From Bacteroidales bacterium (GTDB lineage: Bacteria; Bacteroidota; Bacteroidia; Bacteroidales; P3), in contig JAFURZ010000013.1 in NCBI GenBank assembly GCA_017480785.1, positions 1 to 64,000 of the forward strand: DNA of 64,000 nt. The letters run 5' to 3'. Under the pieces are notes generated by a model. It saw only the letters and a program-made list of their open reading frames with translations, was not told the origin of the DNA and ran no database searches. Position numbers and translations under genes: made by a program. Positions 9,934 through 18,046 of the stretch are shown here, in pieces. How positions within the stretch are numbered: the first letter of the stretch is position 1; each line of letters opens with the position of its first letter.

Positions 9934-10042
9934 CCTCCGCCATTTTTACGGTAGTATTACGCTAGTATTACGGTAGTATTACGCTTTAAAAGCGTAATAC
10001 TACCGTAATACTAGCGTAATACTACCGTAAAAATGGCGGAGG
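9934..10042. repeat. 109-bp perfect palindrome, copy 1
   Basis: Two 54-base arms mirror each other exactly around a single central A at 9988. From the outside in, each arm has CCTCCGCC, ATTTTT, three 11-bp units of ACGGTAGTATT type, then ACGCTTT. In this copy the middle unit reads ACGCTAGTATT, and the matching base is changed in the other arm too, so pairing is kept. Copies 2 and 3 lie at 36474-36582 and 57179-57287. No flanking target-site duplication is obvious. Confidence 0.95.
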
Positions 10043-10167
10043 TGACCGGAGGAAAAAACGCCGCAGGCGGCACGCCGGACAGGGGTATATATTTTTTTTA
10101 CTGCATCAATATAATATTTGGCGTGCATGTGCGTTATGGGGAGAAAAACAAATACAATACAGGAAAG

Positions 10168-10764
10168 ATGAAGAAGACCGGAATCATTATCGCAGTGGTG
10201 GCCGTGGTGGCCGTCATCGTGCTGTGGGGCATCAATGTGAACAACCGTCTGGTGACCGCCGACGAGAATGTGCAGAAAGCCTGGAGCCAGGTGGAGAACG
10301 TGTACAAGCGCCGCATGGACCTGGTGCCGCAGCTGGTGGCGACGGTGCAGGGCGCCGCCGACTATGAGCGGAGCGTGCTGACCGAGGTGACCAATGCGCG
10401 CGCCGGCGTGGAGCAGACGCAGGTGGACCCCTCGCAGCTGAGCGAGGAGCAAATCAAGGCCTATCAGCAGGCACAGGACCGTCTGAGCAAGGCGGTGGCC
10501 AACACCATCAAGGTGACGGTGGAGCGCTATCCCGAGCTGACGGCCACGCAGGGCTTCCGCGACCTGCAGACGCAACTGGAGGGCACGGAGAACCGCATCA
10601 CGGTGGAGCGCGGCAAGTTCAACGAGGCCGTGCAGGGCTACAACACCATGCTGCGCCGCTTCCCGAACAGCATCATCGCCGGCATGGCCGGATTTGAGAA
10701 GAAGGGCTATTTCTCGGCCCCCGAGGAGGCCTCGGAGCCGGTGAAGGTGGAGTTCAATTTCTGA
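10168..10764 (+). CDS. lemA: LemA family protein
   Basis: A 198-residue protein with one N-terminal membrane segment (GIIIAVVAVVAVIVLWGI) followed by a helical LemA domain. Typical stretches are VQKAWSQVENVYKRR, DLVPQLVATV and YNTMLRRFP. LemA proteins are membrane-anchored with a helical soluble part; their biochemical role is not settled. The ATG at 10168 is chosen because the membrane segment follows directly; a longer frame from 10033 would begin inside the palindrome. The TPM-domain gene follows 30 bp downstream, a common pairing that suggests joint function in envelope quality control. Confidence 0.93.
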   Translation: MKKTGIIIAVVAVVAVIVLWGINVNNRLVTADENVQKAWSQVENVYKRRMDLVPQLVATVQGAADYERSVLTEVTNARAGVEQTQVDPSQLSEEQIKAYQQAQDRLSKAVANTIKVTVERYPELTATQGFRDLQTQLEGTENRITVERGKFNEAVQGYNTMLRRFPNSIIAGMAGFEKKGYFSAPEEASEPVKVEFNF

Positions 10765-10794
10765 CAAGTAGTCAAGTAGACAGTAGTTAAGTAG

Positions 10795-11565
10795 ATGAGA
10801 CACATGCTTCGGTTGAAACACATCGCCCTGTTGTTGCTGCTGGCCTTGCCGCTGGCGGCTGACGCACAGTGGCTGCCCGAGCGGAGCGACCGGCTCGTCA
10901 ACGACTACTCACAGATACTCAGCGAGCAGCAGCGCGAGACGCTGGAGCGCCGTCTGGTTGCCTTCAACGATTCGACGTCGAACCAGATACTCGTCGTCAT
11001 CACCCCCACCCTCGGCGGCGACGACGAGGACGCTGTGGCCCAGCGCATCGGACAGACCTGGGGCGTGGGACAGGCGGAGTTCGACAACGGGGTGGTGATA
11101 CTCATCAAGAGCAAGACCGCCGAGGAGAACTGGGGCGCCGTGGCCATCGCCACGGGCTACGGCGTCGAGGGGGCGCTGCCCGACCACTTCTGCAAGCGCA
11201 TCATCGACGACTGCATGCTCGACCGGCTGGGCGAGGGCAACTACTACCTGGCCCTGACGGCGGCACTCGACGTGATGGAGCCGGTGCTGGCCGGCGAATA
11301 CAGCTATGCGCAGTACCGGCAGGACGAACGGCGCAAGGGGCTGATTGCGTTGGGGGTATTCGTGCTCTTCATCGCGGTGGTCATCGTCCTGGTGGCCATC
11401 CATGCCAAACGCCATCCGGAACAATGGCACAACGGCGGCACGGGAGGCTTCTTCTATGGCGGCGGTGGCAGCCGCGGCGGCTTCGGGGGCTTCTCCGGAG
11501 GCGGCGGCTTCGGAGGTTTCGGCGGCGGCAGCTTCGGCGGCGGTGGCGCCTCCGGTAGATTTTGA
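10795..11565 (+). CDS. TPM-domain (YgcG family) membrane protein with Gly-rich tail
   Basis: A 256-residue protein with a signal peptide ending near ADAQ, a TPM domain (LVNDYSQILSEQQRETLE, then NQILVVITPTLGG, and ATGYGVEGALPD), a membrane segment around residues 183-203 (LIALGVFVLFIAVVIVLVAI) and a C-terminal tail made almost wholly of Gly, Ser and Phe. TPM domains sit outside the cytoplasmic membrane; some have phosphatase activity or assist photosystem repair, but the role here is unknown. The gene lies just after lemA, separated by short AAGTAG repeats, and is probably cotranscribed. An in-frame ATG at 10804 is an alternative start. Confidence 0.88.
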   Translation: MRHMLRLKHIALLLLLALPLAADAQWLPERSDRLVNDYSQILSEQQRETLERRLVAFNDSTSNQILVVITPTLGGDDEDAVAQRIGQTWGVGQAEFDNGVVILIKSKTAEENWGAVAIATGYGVEGALPDHFCKRIIDDCMLDRLGEGNYYLALTAALDVMEPVLAGEYSYAQYRQDERRKGLIALGVFVLFIAVVIVLVAIHAKRHPEQWHNGGTGGFFYGGGGSRGGFGGFSGGGGFGGFGGGSFGGGGASGRF

Positions 11566-11622
11566 CAGTCAGGGTCCAAGGACTGAAACCGGAGAATTGG
11601 TAGTGCAAAAAAGCATATTTTT

Positions 11623-11653
11623 TTTGCCAATTCAGAAAAAGTTCGTATCTTTG
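11623..11653 (+). promoter_or_regulatory. Promoter of the 45-residue protein
   Basis: TTTG at 11623-11626, 19 bases, then TATCTTTG at 11646-11653: a perfect Bacteroidetes consensus. The leader to the ATG at 11729 would be about 70 bases. Confidence 0.9.
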
Positions 11654-11728
11654 CCGAGCATTTGCAGTTGGAAAAACTGCAATTACGCATTGACAATCAA
11701 AGAAATAAACAATAAACAACAATACACC

Positions 11729-11866
11729 ATGGGTATCAATGCTAACAAAAAGGTGAAGAGAAGAAAAGTCCGCATCAACGGCAACAAGAACTCCACGAAC
11801 AACTGGGGCATCACCGCTGCCGGTTGGAATGCTGTCCACAAGGCCATCATCAACGCCGAGGACTAA
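11729..11866 (+). CDS. Small basic protein, 45 residues, function unknown
   Basis: The protein starts MGINANKKVKRRKVRINGNK and ends AAGWNAVHKAIINAED. The first half is rich in Lys, Arg and Asn; the second half could form a short amphipathic helix. There is no signal peptide or membrane segment. A perfect promoter (11623-11653) lies upstream and a strong terminator (11894-11916) follows 27 bp after the stop, so this is an independent single-gene unit. That supports a real gene despite the size. The charge pattern would fit RNA or ribosome binding, but this is inference only. Confidence 0.8.
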   Translation: MGINANKKVKRRKVRINGNKNSTNNWGITAAGWNAVHKAIINAED

Positions 11867-11893
11867 TCGCTTCACGCCAGAATCAATGAGAAG

Positions 11894-11916
11894 AGCCCGT
11901 TCAATCGGGCTTTTTT
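11894..11916 (+). terminator. Rho-independent terminator
   Basis: AGCCCG and CGGGCT pair around TTCAAT and are followed by a run of T. It closes the small-protein unit only 5 bp before the NUDIX gene. Confidence 0.9.
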
Positions 11917-11921
11917 GATAT

Positions 11922-12401
11922 ATGAAACAGACCACCCTCTGCTATATCGACAACGGGGACAGCTACCTGATGCTGCACCGGGTGAAGAAGGCGAACGACG
12001 CCAGCCACGGCAAGTGGATAGGCGTCGGGGGCAAGTGCGAGGCCGACGAGAGCCCCGACGAGTGCATGCTGCGCGAAGTGCGGGAGGAGACCGGCCTCAG
12101 GGTCACCCGGTGGCGCTACCGTGGCATCGTCACCTTTATCTCGGACACGTGGCCCAACGAGTACATGCACCTCTTCACCGCCGACCGCTGGGACGGCGAG
12201 CCCGACATGGGTATCGACGACGAGGGCGAGTTGGCGTGGATTGCCAAGGCAAAGCTAATGGATTTGAATTTATGGGAAGGTGACCGTATCTTCCTGCGCC
12301 TGCTGATGGACGAGCAGCAGCCTTTCTTCTCGCTGAAGCTGGTCTACGAGCAGGACGAGATGACCGCAGCTAAACTCAACGGAGAGGCTCTATCTTTTTG
12401 A
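11922..12401 (+). CDS. NUDIX hydrolase (MutT/8-oxo-dGTPase-like)
   Basis: A 159-residue protein with a complete NUDIX box, GX5EX7REUXEEXGU, beginning at GGKCEADESPDE and ending REVREETGL (about residues 35-58). The family hydrolyses nucleoside diphosphates linked to another group, using Mg2+ held by the box glutamates. The size and the LCYIDNGDSYLMLHR start resemble the MutT/NUDT1 group that clears 8-oxo-dGTP, but the substrate cannot be fixed from sequence. The start codon follows a terminator by 5 bp with no clear promoter between, so expression may rely on read-through. Its last 26 bp overlap the end of the convergent kinase gene. Confidence 0.88.
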   Translation: MKQTTLCYIDNGDSYLMLHRVKKANDASHGKWIGVGGKCEADESPDECMLREVREETGLRVTRWRYRGIVTFISDTWPNEYMHLFTADRWDGEPDMGIDDEGELAWIAKAKLMDLNLWEGDRIFLRLLMDEQQPFFSLKLVYEQDEMTAAKLNGEALSF

Positions 12402-14119
12402 ACTGTCCCCAGACGGGGTGTGCGCGGTAGGCCTCGAGGGCTTCGGCGGGCACCTGTAGCACCGCCGAGGCCGGCATACCGAGGAATGTGGCATCCATCG
12501 CTTCTGGCGGCTGCGCCGCCAGAAGCCGTACCGTTGCCAGTTGCACACAATCCACAAAAGCATAGTTGCCGACACTCCGCACACACGGCCCTAGGTCGAT
12601 GGTGCGCAGCGAGCGGTCGTAGGCAAAGGCGTAGGTGCCCACCTCCAGCAGCGAGTCGGGGAATACGAGGTGACGGATGTTCGTCTCGTAGAAAGCGGCG
12701 TGGTCGAGCTTGCGGAGCGAAGGTGGGAAGACCACGCTGTCGAGCGACGAGTTGCGGGCGAAGACATCGCGGTCGACCGTCTGCAGGCCATCGGCGAAGA
12801 CTACGGTGTGCGTATATCCCGCCGCGTTGAACAGGTAGGGAGAGAGGCGTCGCACATTGGGGGCGATGTAGATGCGGGAGAGGCTGTAGTCGCGGTCGAA
12901 GAGGGCACGAATCGTCCCTACCTCTTCATACCGGCACGAGTCGGCCTTCCACACCACAGCGGCCAGGCGCGGGCAGTCGTTGAAGGCGCCGCCACCGATG
13001 CTGCGCAAGGTAGTGGGGACCACCAGGGTGTCGCACAGGGAGGCACACTCGGCGAAAGCCTCGTATCCAATGCGGCGCAGTCCCTCGGGCAGGCACAGCG
13101 CACCGAGGCTGTCCCGGCGGTAGAAGGCGTGGTCGTCGATTTCCACCACTCGGTAGGGCAGTCCCCGGTGACGCAAGGTGGCAGGGATGGCCATGTCGCC
13201 CCGCAGCGGCTCGCCGGGAGCGGGGCCCGTCAGGGCCACTTCGCGCTGCGGGAAGTGCTGCAGCACACGGTAGGCCACCGTCTGCCCACTGTCGAGCACG
13301 GCGCTGTAGCGACGTTCTGTAGGTATCATCGCCAGCACCGCCAGTGTCGCCACCACTGCCACGGCCACCAGCCACCACGGGAACCGCGGCCGCATCAGGC
13401 GGCGAAGGGCAGTCACCGACGACGGGCGACGGGCGGGGTCCGTGCGGGTCGCCCGGCGTACTGCACGACGGTAACAATGAGGGGAAAGCATCTGCACCAA
13501 GCGCCCCAACGCATAGATGTCGGCCCGGTGGTCTACCTTGGACCCATCCGTCTGCTCCGGGGCGGCAAAACCCGCGCTGCCGGCGTTCTGCTTGAAGGCG
13601 GCATACTGCGGACCGTCGCTCAAGCCGAAGTCTATCAGCTTCACACGGCCGTCAGTCGTGACCAGGATATTGGATGGCTTGAGGTCGTGGTGATAAACGC
13701 CATGGCGGTGGCAGTAGTCCACAGCGTCAAAGAGTTGTTCCAACACCCGGCGGGCCTCTTTGTTGCTCCCCACCCGGCCCTCTTCGCTGCCTAATGGGAC
13801 ACCCTCCACCCACTCCATCACAATGCAACGGCCCACCACGGCATCGTCTTCGAGGCTCTCCACTCGGACAATGTTAGGGTGGTCAAGGCTCACCCCGATG
13901 CTGTACTCCTTGTAGAGCCACCCTTTCGTAGAAAGGGTTGTCACGGAACTCCTCGCGCAGCCCTTTGAGTACGTACCACCGGCCGTAACGGCGGGCACGA
14001 TACAGCACATGGGTGGCACCGCGCCCCACTTCCTCATAAGATGAGAAGAAAGGCTCGGTGATGCCGGCACCGCCCGACACCAAGCCCGACGGGCCGTCGT
14101 TAATCACCCCAGCCATCAC
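12376..14119 (-). pseudogene. Receptor-like Ser/Thr kinase with BspA LRR domain, frameshifted
   Basis: One extra G in the GGG run near 13917 splits the gene; removing it gives a continuous 580-residue protein. The first part carries the glycine loop GRGATHV (about residues 32-38) and Lys52 in WYVLKGL. After the shift come LYKEYSIG, HHDLKPSN (143-150, with His instead of Arg in HRD), DFG (163-165) and APE (176-178). One membrane segment follows (PWWLVAVAVVATLAVLAMI, about 247-265), then a C-terminal domain of BspA-type LRRs such as IDDHAFYRRDSLGALCLPEG. The expected topology is a cytosolic kinase with a periplasmic sensor. The start is GTG at 14119 or ATG at 14116. The shift may be an assembly error, since both parts are well conserved. 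Its 3' end overlaps the NUDIX gene. Confidence 0.8.
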
Positions 14120-14188
14120 TAGATAGATAGTTGATTATATTCATATTACAACAATACCGCCTATCACATGGATAGGCTTTTCCGGATG

Positions 14189-14218
14189 CAAATATACGAA
14201 AAAATATCCACTGACAAG
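14189..14218 (-). promoter_or_regulatory. Probable promoter of the kinase gene
   Basis: On the minus strand TATATTTG (14189-14196) is a full match to TANNTTTG; CTTG at 14215-14218 is a weak -33 at an 18-base spacing. It lies 70 bp upstream of the start. Confidence 0.5.
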
Positions 14219-14230
14219 CCCATCACTTCC

Positions 14231-14246
14231 AAAGTGGACCAAAATG
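14231..14246 (+). promoter_or_regulatory. Candidate operator, copy 1
   Basis: AAAGTGGACCAAAATG differs by one base from the site at 14960-14975. Both begin 42-43 bp upstream of a -7 element (14274-14281 here). A third, looser copy (AAAATGGACCAAAACG) spans the start codon at 14290-14305. Confidence 0.4.
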
Positions 14247-14273
14247 AACAAAGCGTGTATCGACAAATCTTCG

Positions 14274-14281
14274 TATCTTTG
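14274..14281 (+). promoter_or_regulatory. -7 element of the 14292 gene
   Basis: TATCTTTG matches the -7 consensus, but no TTTG lies 19 bases upstream. The start site would be about 4 bases before the ATG at 14292, giving an almost leaderless mRNA. Confidence 0.45.
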
Positions 14282-14291
14282 CAGTCGCAAA

Positions 14292-14868
14292 ATGGACCAA
14301 AACGACACCATAGAAACCCTGCGGCGTCTCGTCTGCGAGGCGGCCGGTTGCCAAGGGCTCACGCCCGGCGACTTCTACACCATTATGGCCTTCGTCGAGA
14401 GCCGTACGCATGAATCCATCGGCCTCACCACCATCAAACGCCTGTGGCAGTACGGCGTGCTGCCACCCTCGATGTGCTGGCGCGGTCCATCGGCTACCGC
14501 CACTATGCCGATTTTCGCGAGCATTCTGCTCCCCGTCGAGCGACCTCGTCCTCGGACAGCACATCAAAGCCACCGAGCTCCTGCCAGGCGACCGGCTGAT
14601 GCTGCGCTGGAACCCAGGGCGCGAGATGACGGTGGAATACCTCGGCAACAGCACTTTCCGTGTGCTCAAAGTTGAGGGCATCAAGCTATCCGTCGGCGAT
14701 ACCTTCCAGGCCGCCTTCTTCGCCCTCGGCCATGCCGCCATGTTATCGAATGTCATTCACGACATGCGCGACCAACGTGGAGCGAATGTTGCCGAAAGCT
14801 ACCTCTCGTGGCCCCTCTACGAGATTGGCCAGCAAGGTGGACTGACTCTGGTGAAGAAGATGCAGTAA
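14292..14868 (+). pseudogene. Frameshifted gene with N-terminal KRLWQYG-type domain
   Basis: Three frames join into a 192-residue protein if one base is restored near 14458 (after KRLWQYG) and another near 14532 (after EHSAP). The N-terminus (METLRR-like helices, GLTPGDFYTIMAFVESRTH, then TTIKRLWQYG and TLDVLARSIGYRHYADF) is of a type I recognise in many Bacteroidales proteins, where it looks like a small helical, possibly DNA-binding module. The C-terminal half (ATELLPGDRLMLRWNPGRE and LKVEGIKLSVGDTF) looks like a beta-rich sensor or tail. Function unknown. The two missing bases restore the frame exactly, so this is either a very young pseudogene or an assembly artefact. Confidence 0.65.
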
Positions 14869-14959
14869 ATATTTCCCGACACAACGCTTTTTGACAACAT
14901 CATACAGCCATATCCTACCGCTAACTGACGGTATGACATATTAACATACAATACATTGC

Positions 14960-14988
14960 AAAGTGAACCAAAATGGTTTTGGCCAAAA
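14960..14988 (+). promoter_or_regulatory. Candidate operator, copy 2, with palindrome TTTTGGCCAAAA
   Basis: AAAGTGAACCAAAATG (14960-14975) repeats the site at 14231-14246. It runs into CCAAAATGGTTTTGG and the perfect 12-bp palindrome TTTTGGCCAAAA (14977-14988), which covers the -33 region of the next promoter. This placement suits a repressor or autoregulator. Confidence 0.45.
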
Positions 14989-15009
14989 TCTCTACAATTA
15001 CTACTTTTG
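14978..15009 (+). promoter_or_regulatory. Promoter of the AT-rich accessory pair
   Basis: TTTG (14978-14981) and TACTTTTG (15002-15009) are spaced by 20 bases. The start site would lie near 15016, which rules out the upstream ATG at 14963 and supports translation from 15038. Confidence 0.65.
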
Positions 15010-15037
15010 CATAATAAAACAATATGAGAACTTTACC

Positions 15038-15649
15038 ATGCATGACACTTTAACAGAAGCCATCAATAAATATCTTGCGAAGGGATTCGGGGCGATGAAT
15101 AAGAACGACTTCGAGGTATTTGTGTTCAACACATTAATGGCGAGACAAGAATATACGCGAAAAAGCGACTATGATTTCAGTTTGATGCTGAAAATTCCGG
15201 AGTCAAAAATCAAACGCCTACGCTACGAGGCAAAACTGAAATATGGCATTGACATGGATAATATGAAAGACAATATTTCGTCAGCCCTTGAACATTCTCA
15301 CATTGTGTCAGGAAAGGATCGTTGTATTGAGATATGCATTGATGACGAAGCCACACGAAAATACATCAGTGCAGAACTGAAGAAAGATTATCGTTTTGGT
15401 GACAGCTCATTCAACAACGATATCATCAGATTAACCATTGAAGATTACATCTTTCTGCTCCATATAATATATGGAGATGACGAGGTCAACAAGATAGAAA
15501 AAAACATCAAGAAAAAAGCCCAAAAAGGCGATACTTTTTCATTATCTGAAACCATTAAGGAGGCAATTGTAAATACCACAGTTTCCAATACTATAGATCT
15601 CGCCCTAAAAAACTTGCCATTACTTATACAGCAATTATTAAACCTTTAA
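15038..15649 (+). CDS. Unknown protein with HTH-like N-terminal half, first gene of AT-rich pair
   Basis: The start at 15038 (MHDTLTEAIN) is chosen because the promoter at 14978-15009 begins transcription downstream of the alternative ATG at 14963; the protein is then 203 residues. The N-terminal half (MNKNDFEVFVFNTLMARQE, then YDFSLMLKIPESKIKRLRYE) has the helix spacing of a helix-turn-helix: SLMLKIPESKIKRLR would be the binding unit. The C-terminal part is helical with a Lys-rich stretch (KIEKNIKKKAQKGD). No family recognised. The base composition is far more AT-rich than in the flanking genes, suggesting transfer. The next gene starts 12 bp downstream, so the two form an operon. Confidence 0.7.
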   Translation: MHDTLTEAINKYLAKGFGAMNKNDFEVFVFNTLMARQEYTRKSDYDFSLMLKIPESKIKRLRYEAKLKYGIDMDNMKDNISSALEHSHIVSGKDRCIEICIDDEATRKYISAELKKDYRFGDSSFNNDIIRLTIEDYIFLLHIIYGDDEVNKIEKNIKKKAQKGDTFSLSETIKEAIVNTTVSNTIDLALKNLPLLIQQLLNL

Positions 15650-15661
15650 TATCCCATTGTT

Positions 15662-17850
15662 ATGAAAAAAACTCTTATCATTTCATTATTAATGCTGCTC
15701 TGCTCGGGTATAATTGCCCAAGGGAAAAATGTAAAGCACAAAACAGACGACCATTTTCTTATTCCAGGATACGCACTGGAGTTGCAAGGCACCTATGATT
15801 ATAACTACTACGAGAATACCAGAGGTGAGTATGTCAAGCATGGTAACTTCAGCATAACAGGCACCAAATCACTTGAGATAAAAAGAAAGGGGAAACTAAC
15901 TGAAACATATAGTGCATCAGGGAAATTCACTGATGGTTGGCTCGACGGTTTATTGACTATTAAACGGAGCCTAAAGCACAGTAGTGGAGAATTCCAAGAA
16001 TGGACCCTAACGGCAAATTTCAAAAATGGATTGCCTCATGGTGAATGGAAAACCCTGTACAAGGATCCAGGGACAAACAACACTTATGCAATCTGTCACT
16101 TCAACGAAGGTGCCATGGTTGGCGAAGTGGATTTCAATTGGTGGAAAGGTAATAATGGCGACTTTACCAGTTCGCTAAAAAAATCAATGAAAGGTTTCAT
16201 TGACGAGCATGGGGATTATCACGGGAAATGGACTCTCGAAGAAACCGCACAATCTGCCGACCTGGAGTTCGAACATGGTGTATTATATCGTTACGTTCGC
16301 CGCAATAAAGATGGAGAGGTAATGAACTTGGAAAAACAAGATCCGGAACTAATACAAAAAGCCAAAGAATTAGCTGTAAAATATGCCAAGGGGGAAATCG
16401 ATAGTGCATACCTCGTTCAGCAAGGGTGTAAAATATCGAAAGAAGATAACTTGAAAGCAGAAGATGTACTCGATTTCATCGCCTACGGTAAAAAAGTATT
16501 TGCTCGTCAAATTATCGGAGGACAGAAAAACCTACCTGAGCCTGACCAGGAATACAAATACTTAGTCCCAAACTCTTATATCTATATCGAAGCACTGGCT
16601 GCAATACCTGATGATATTTTCATATTTCTAACCAATACCTGGAAGAAACAACTAGAAAGCCTCCGAGAAAAGGGGTCATTCATATACGATGACACGGAGA
16701 GAAATACTCTAACCGCAATCGGTATTGCCGTTTCGGGGCCATTACTCCGTATCAAGTACAAGGATGGAAAGCAATTGCTCGATTATCGACAAAGCTATAA
16801 CAGCTATATTGCCAACAACGGGAAGTTTCCCGATCAATACATTCCCGAAATAAAACTGATAGAGCCACTTGGTGAAATAAGACCAGGAGATTCATTTTTC
16901 AAAATAAAACAAAGGGGAAAATACTACGCAATAGGATACCAAAAGGACACCATGAATCTGTACATTGCTAAATTCATCCAAACGAGTTGGGATTATATCC
17001 TTGCCAAATACGCTTCAAAATATTATTCGGTGGAGTTAGATACGACCAAGATACAAACATCTAATTATCATTATTTATTGGGCGCTATAAAAAAAGCAAA
17101 TACATAGAAGGCTGCGATTCATTTACTATACACATAAATGAATATAATTATAATATTGAAATAAAAGATGTTAAAATAGTGCCAATAGTTTGGGATACCA
17201 TCGAACAGCAATCAAAACTTGTTGAAAGCCAAGAGTTAAAATTGAGCAAGTCCGACAAAGAGATTTTTGACCAATATAAGAAAAACAACGGCAATCTGGA
17301 GCTTAATCAAGACCCAGATATCTGCAAACAGAATATTGCCAATCGCATTCGTCTAATCGGCAATTATCTTGTATTTGCAGGAAACAAGCAACTAATTCAG
17401 CAGACCCTCAATCCAAAAATGGAAACACTCCTATCGCAAAAACCAGAATACTCCGAAATACTTAAGAATTACAGATCATTCTACGAAGGAATAAACTGGG
17501 CCATCCACGATAATTCGATTAACGAGGACAACATTCGATTATTCAATGTCCTATCGTCGTTTACAAAATACGACACTCTTATTAACCTGTATAATAGATT
17601 CTACGATATTCTTGCGGAAAACGAAGTTACAGCCAAGGATTTCAAGCACATCCGAAAAACACTCGTACAATACAGAAACACACTTTCACTTCCATCTTCC
17701 ATCAATGACATTAATCAGATGAAAAAAATGGTTGCCGATATGGAAAAAATGAAGTCCACACTACAGACCAATGACAAGAAAGCATTAGACAAAGAAGTCA
17801 AATCAGCCAAAGAATATAATGACAAACTACGGATTTTAATTGGGATATAA
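15662..17850 (+). pseudogene. Secreted MORN-like repeat protein, split by one frameshift
   Basis: Two frames (15662-17107 and a following one ending at 17850) join into a 729-residue protein if one base is restored at the GGG near 17087. The second frame is open upstream of its first ATG and continues YLLG as RYKKSKYIEG. The protein has a signal peptide (MKKTLIISLLMLLCSGIIAQ), MORN-like stretches (FKNGLPHGEWKTLY, HGDYHGKWTL) in the first third, then a long region without recognised domains. The C-terminus is helical and lysine-rich, with coiled-coil character (MKKMVADMEKMKSTLQ). Probably periplasmic or surface-exposed. It is cotranscribed with the HTH-like gene and followed by a strong terminator. 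The shift may be an assembly error. Confidence 0.65.
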
Positions 17851-17901
17851 CACCCACCTTACAAGTCGGCTTACCATAAACAATTAAATTGTTCTGCCCC
17901 T

Positions 17902-17940
17902 AGAGCCCAATAGACAAACCATTGGGCTCTTTTTCTTTTT
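17902..17940 (+). terminator. Strong rho-independent terminator
   Basis: AGAGCCCAAT (17902-17911) and ATTGGGCTCT (17921-17930) pair perfectly over 10 bp and are followed by TTTTCTTTTT. It closes the AT-rich accessory operon. Confidence 0.95.
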
Positions 17941-17968
17941 TCAACGGCAGCGGGAGGCGAAAAAAAGT

Positions 17969-17999
17969 TTTGCCAGTTTAAAAACATTTATTATCTTTG
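17969..17999 (+). promoter_or_regulatory. Promoter of the ATPase gene
   Basis: TTTG (17969-17972), 19 bases, TATCTTTG (17992-17999): a perfect Bacteroidetes consensus, about 48 bp before the ATG at 18047. Confidence 0.9.
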
Positions 18000-18046
18000 C
18001 AATAATTTAAACCAAGATAATTGCAACCGTAATAAAATATAAGACG

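Larger units (their letters stand above)
9703..10167. other. Divergent intergenic region with promoter and palindrome
   Basis: This 465-bp gap separates the divergent giant gene and lemA. It holds a probable minus-strand promoter (9775-9804) and the first 109-bp palindrome (9934-10042). The open frame running from 10033 into lemA starts inside the palindrome and is not taken as coding. Confidence 0.7.

Noticed and set aside
9934-10042. The 109-bp palindrome as a plain rho-independent terminator
   Set aside because: The stem is far too long, there is no T-run after it, and copy 1 lies between divergent gene starts where no terminator is needed. Terminator activity as a side effect at copies 2 and 3 is not excluded.
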